Source: Rubrobacter sp. (GTDB taxonomy: Bacteria; Actinomycetota; Rubrobacteria; Rubrobacterales; Rubrobacteraceae). Taken from it: 5,568 nt of DNA. Numbering within the stretch: position 1 is the stretch's first letter; every line of letters starts with the position of its first letter. Position numbers and translations under genes: made by a program. Where the stretch lies: assembly GCA_016781775.1 (NCBI GenBank), contig JADDPR010000133.1, positions 1 to 5,568 of the forward strand, in the 5' to 3' direction. Positions 5,498 through 5,568 of this stretch are shown in pieces. The notes under the pieces were generated by a model that was given only the letters and a program-made list of their open reading frames with translations, did no database searches and was not told where the DNA came from.

Positions 5498-5568
5498 ATG
5501 GCGGCGGAGGTGATCGAGACGGTCGCGAACGAGGACATCGATGAGGTTTGGAACGGGAGAAACCTACG
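5498..5568 (+). CDS. SnoaL-like / ester cyclase family protein, N-terminus (partial)
   Basis: The ATG at 5498 is preceded by AGGGA (5486-5490) at 7 bases spacing. The frame is open for 23 codons to the window edge. The visible residues MAAEVIETVAN and DIDEVWNGRNL resemble the first helix of SnoaL-like proteins, which commonly read FxxEVWNxGNLxxxDE before the conserved barrel-like fold. Family members include polyketide cyclases and many uncharacterised small-molecule-binding proteins, so no reaction can be named. It is the first gene downstream of the repeat-bearing promoter and therefore the likely target of the SARP-LuxR regulator encoded just upstream on the same strand. The family call rests on one short motif; the start and frame are more secure than the function. 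Confidence 0.6.
   Translation, partial: MAAEVIETVANEDIDEVWNGRNL

Overview
The window is GC-rich and has actinobacterial gene style: GTG/ATG starts, strong third-position GC, and a SARP/BTAD-NB-ARC-TPR-LuxR regulator of a kind common in high-GC Gram-positives. The IS630-type transposase remnant and the regulator architecture would fit a deep-branching actinobacterium such as Rubrobacter, but that placement is an inference from style and not shown by any marker gene. No RNA gene, CRISPR array or complete mobile element is visible.

Layout. Positions 1-71 probably hold the 5' end of a minus-strand gene leaving the window. A divergent intergenic region follows, with two perfect inverted repeats around a good -10 hexamer. 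Positions 268-702 encode a small unrecognised protein with one N-terminal membrane segment and a charged helical tail, followed at once by a 20-bp perfect palindrome. Positions about 703-1965 are gene debris: a frameshifted, truncated TPR segment of an AfsR/LuxR-type regulator (893-1377), the N-terminal stub of an IS630-family transposase on the minus strand (about 1366-1500), about 260 bp with no recognisable gene, and the C-terminal end of a DNA methyltransferase on the minus strand (1762 to about 1950) that lacks part of its motif I.

The only complete large gene is at 2046-5252. It encodes a 1068-residue regulator with a SARP-type winged helix and BTAD at the N-terminus, an NB-ARC/STAND ATPase, about five TPR units, and a LuxR-type helix-turn-helix at the C-terminus. 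Its promoter has a perfect TTGACA and contains the inverted repeat GAACAT-N10-ATGTTC.

Downstream, at 5357-5403, two pairs of direct repeats with an exact 11-bp period lie just before a TATGCT -10 element that lacks a recognisable -35. This is the geometry known for SARP-activated promoters. The promoter points at the start of a gene (5498 to the window end) whose first residues look like a SnoaL-like/ester cyclase family protein. The most interesting reading of the window is a regulator and an adjacent operator array: the SARP-LuxR hybrid would activate the SnoaL-like gene or operon immediately downstream through these repeats. That link is inferred from geometry and adjacency and is not demonstrated.
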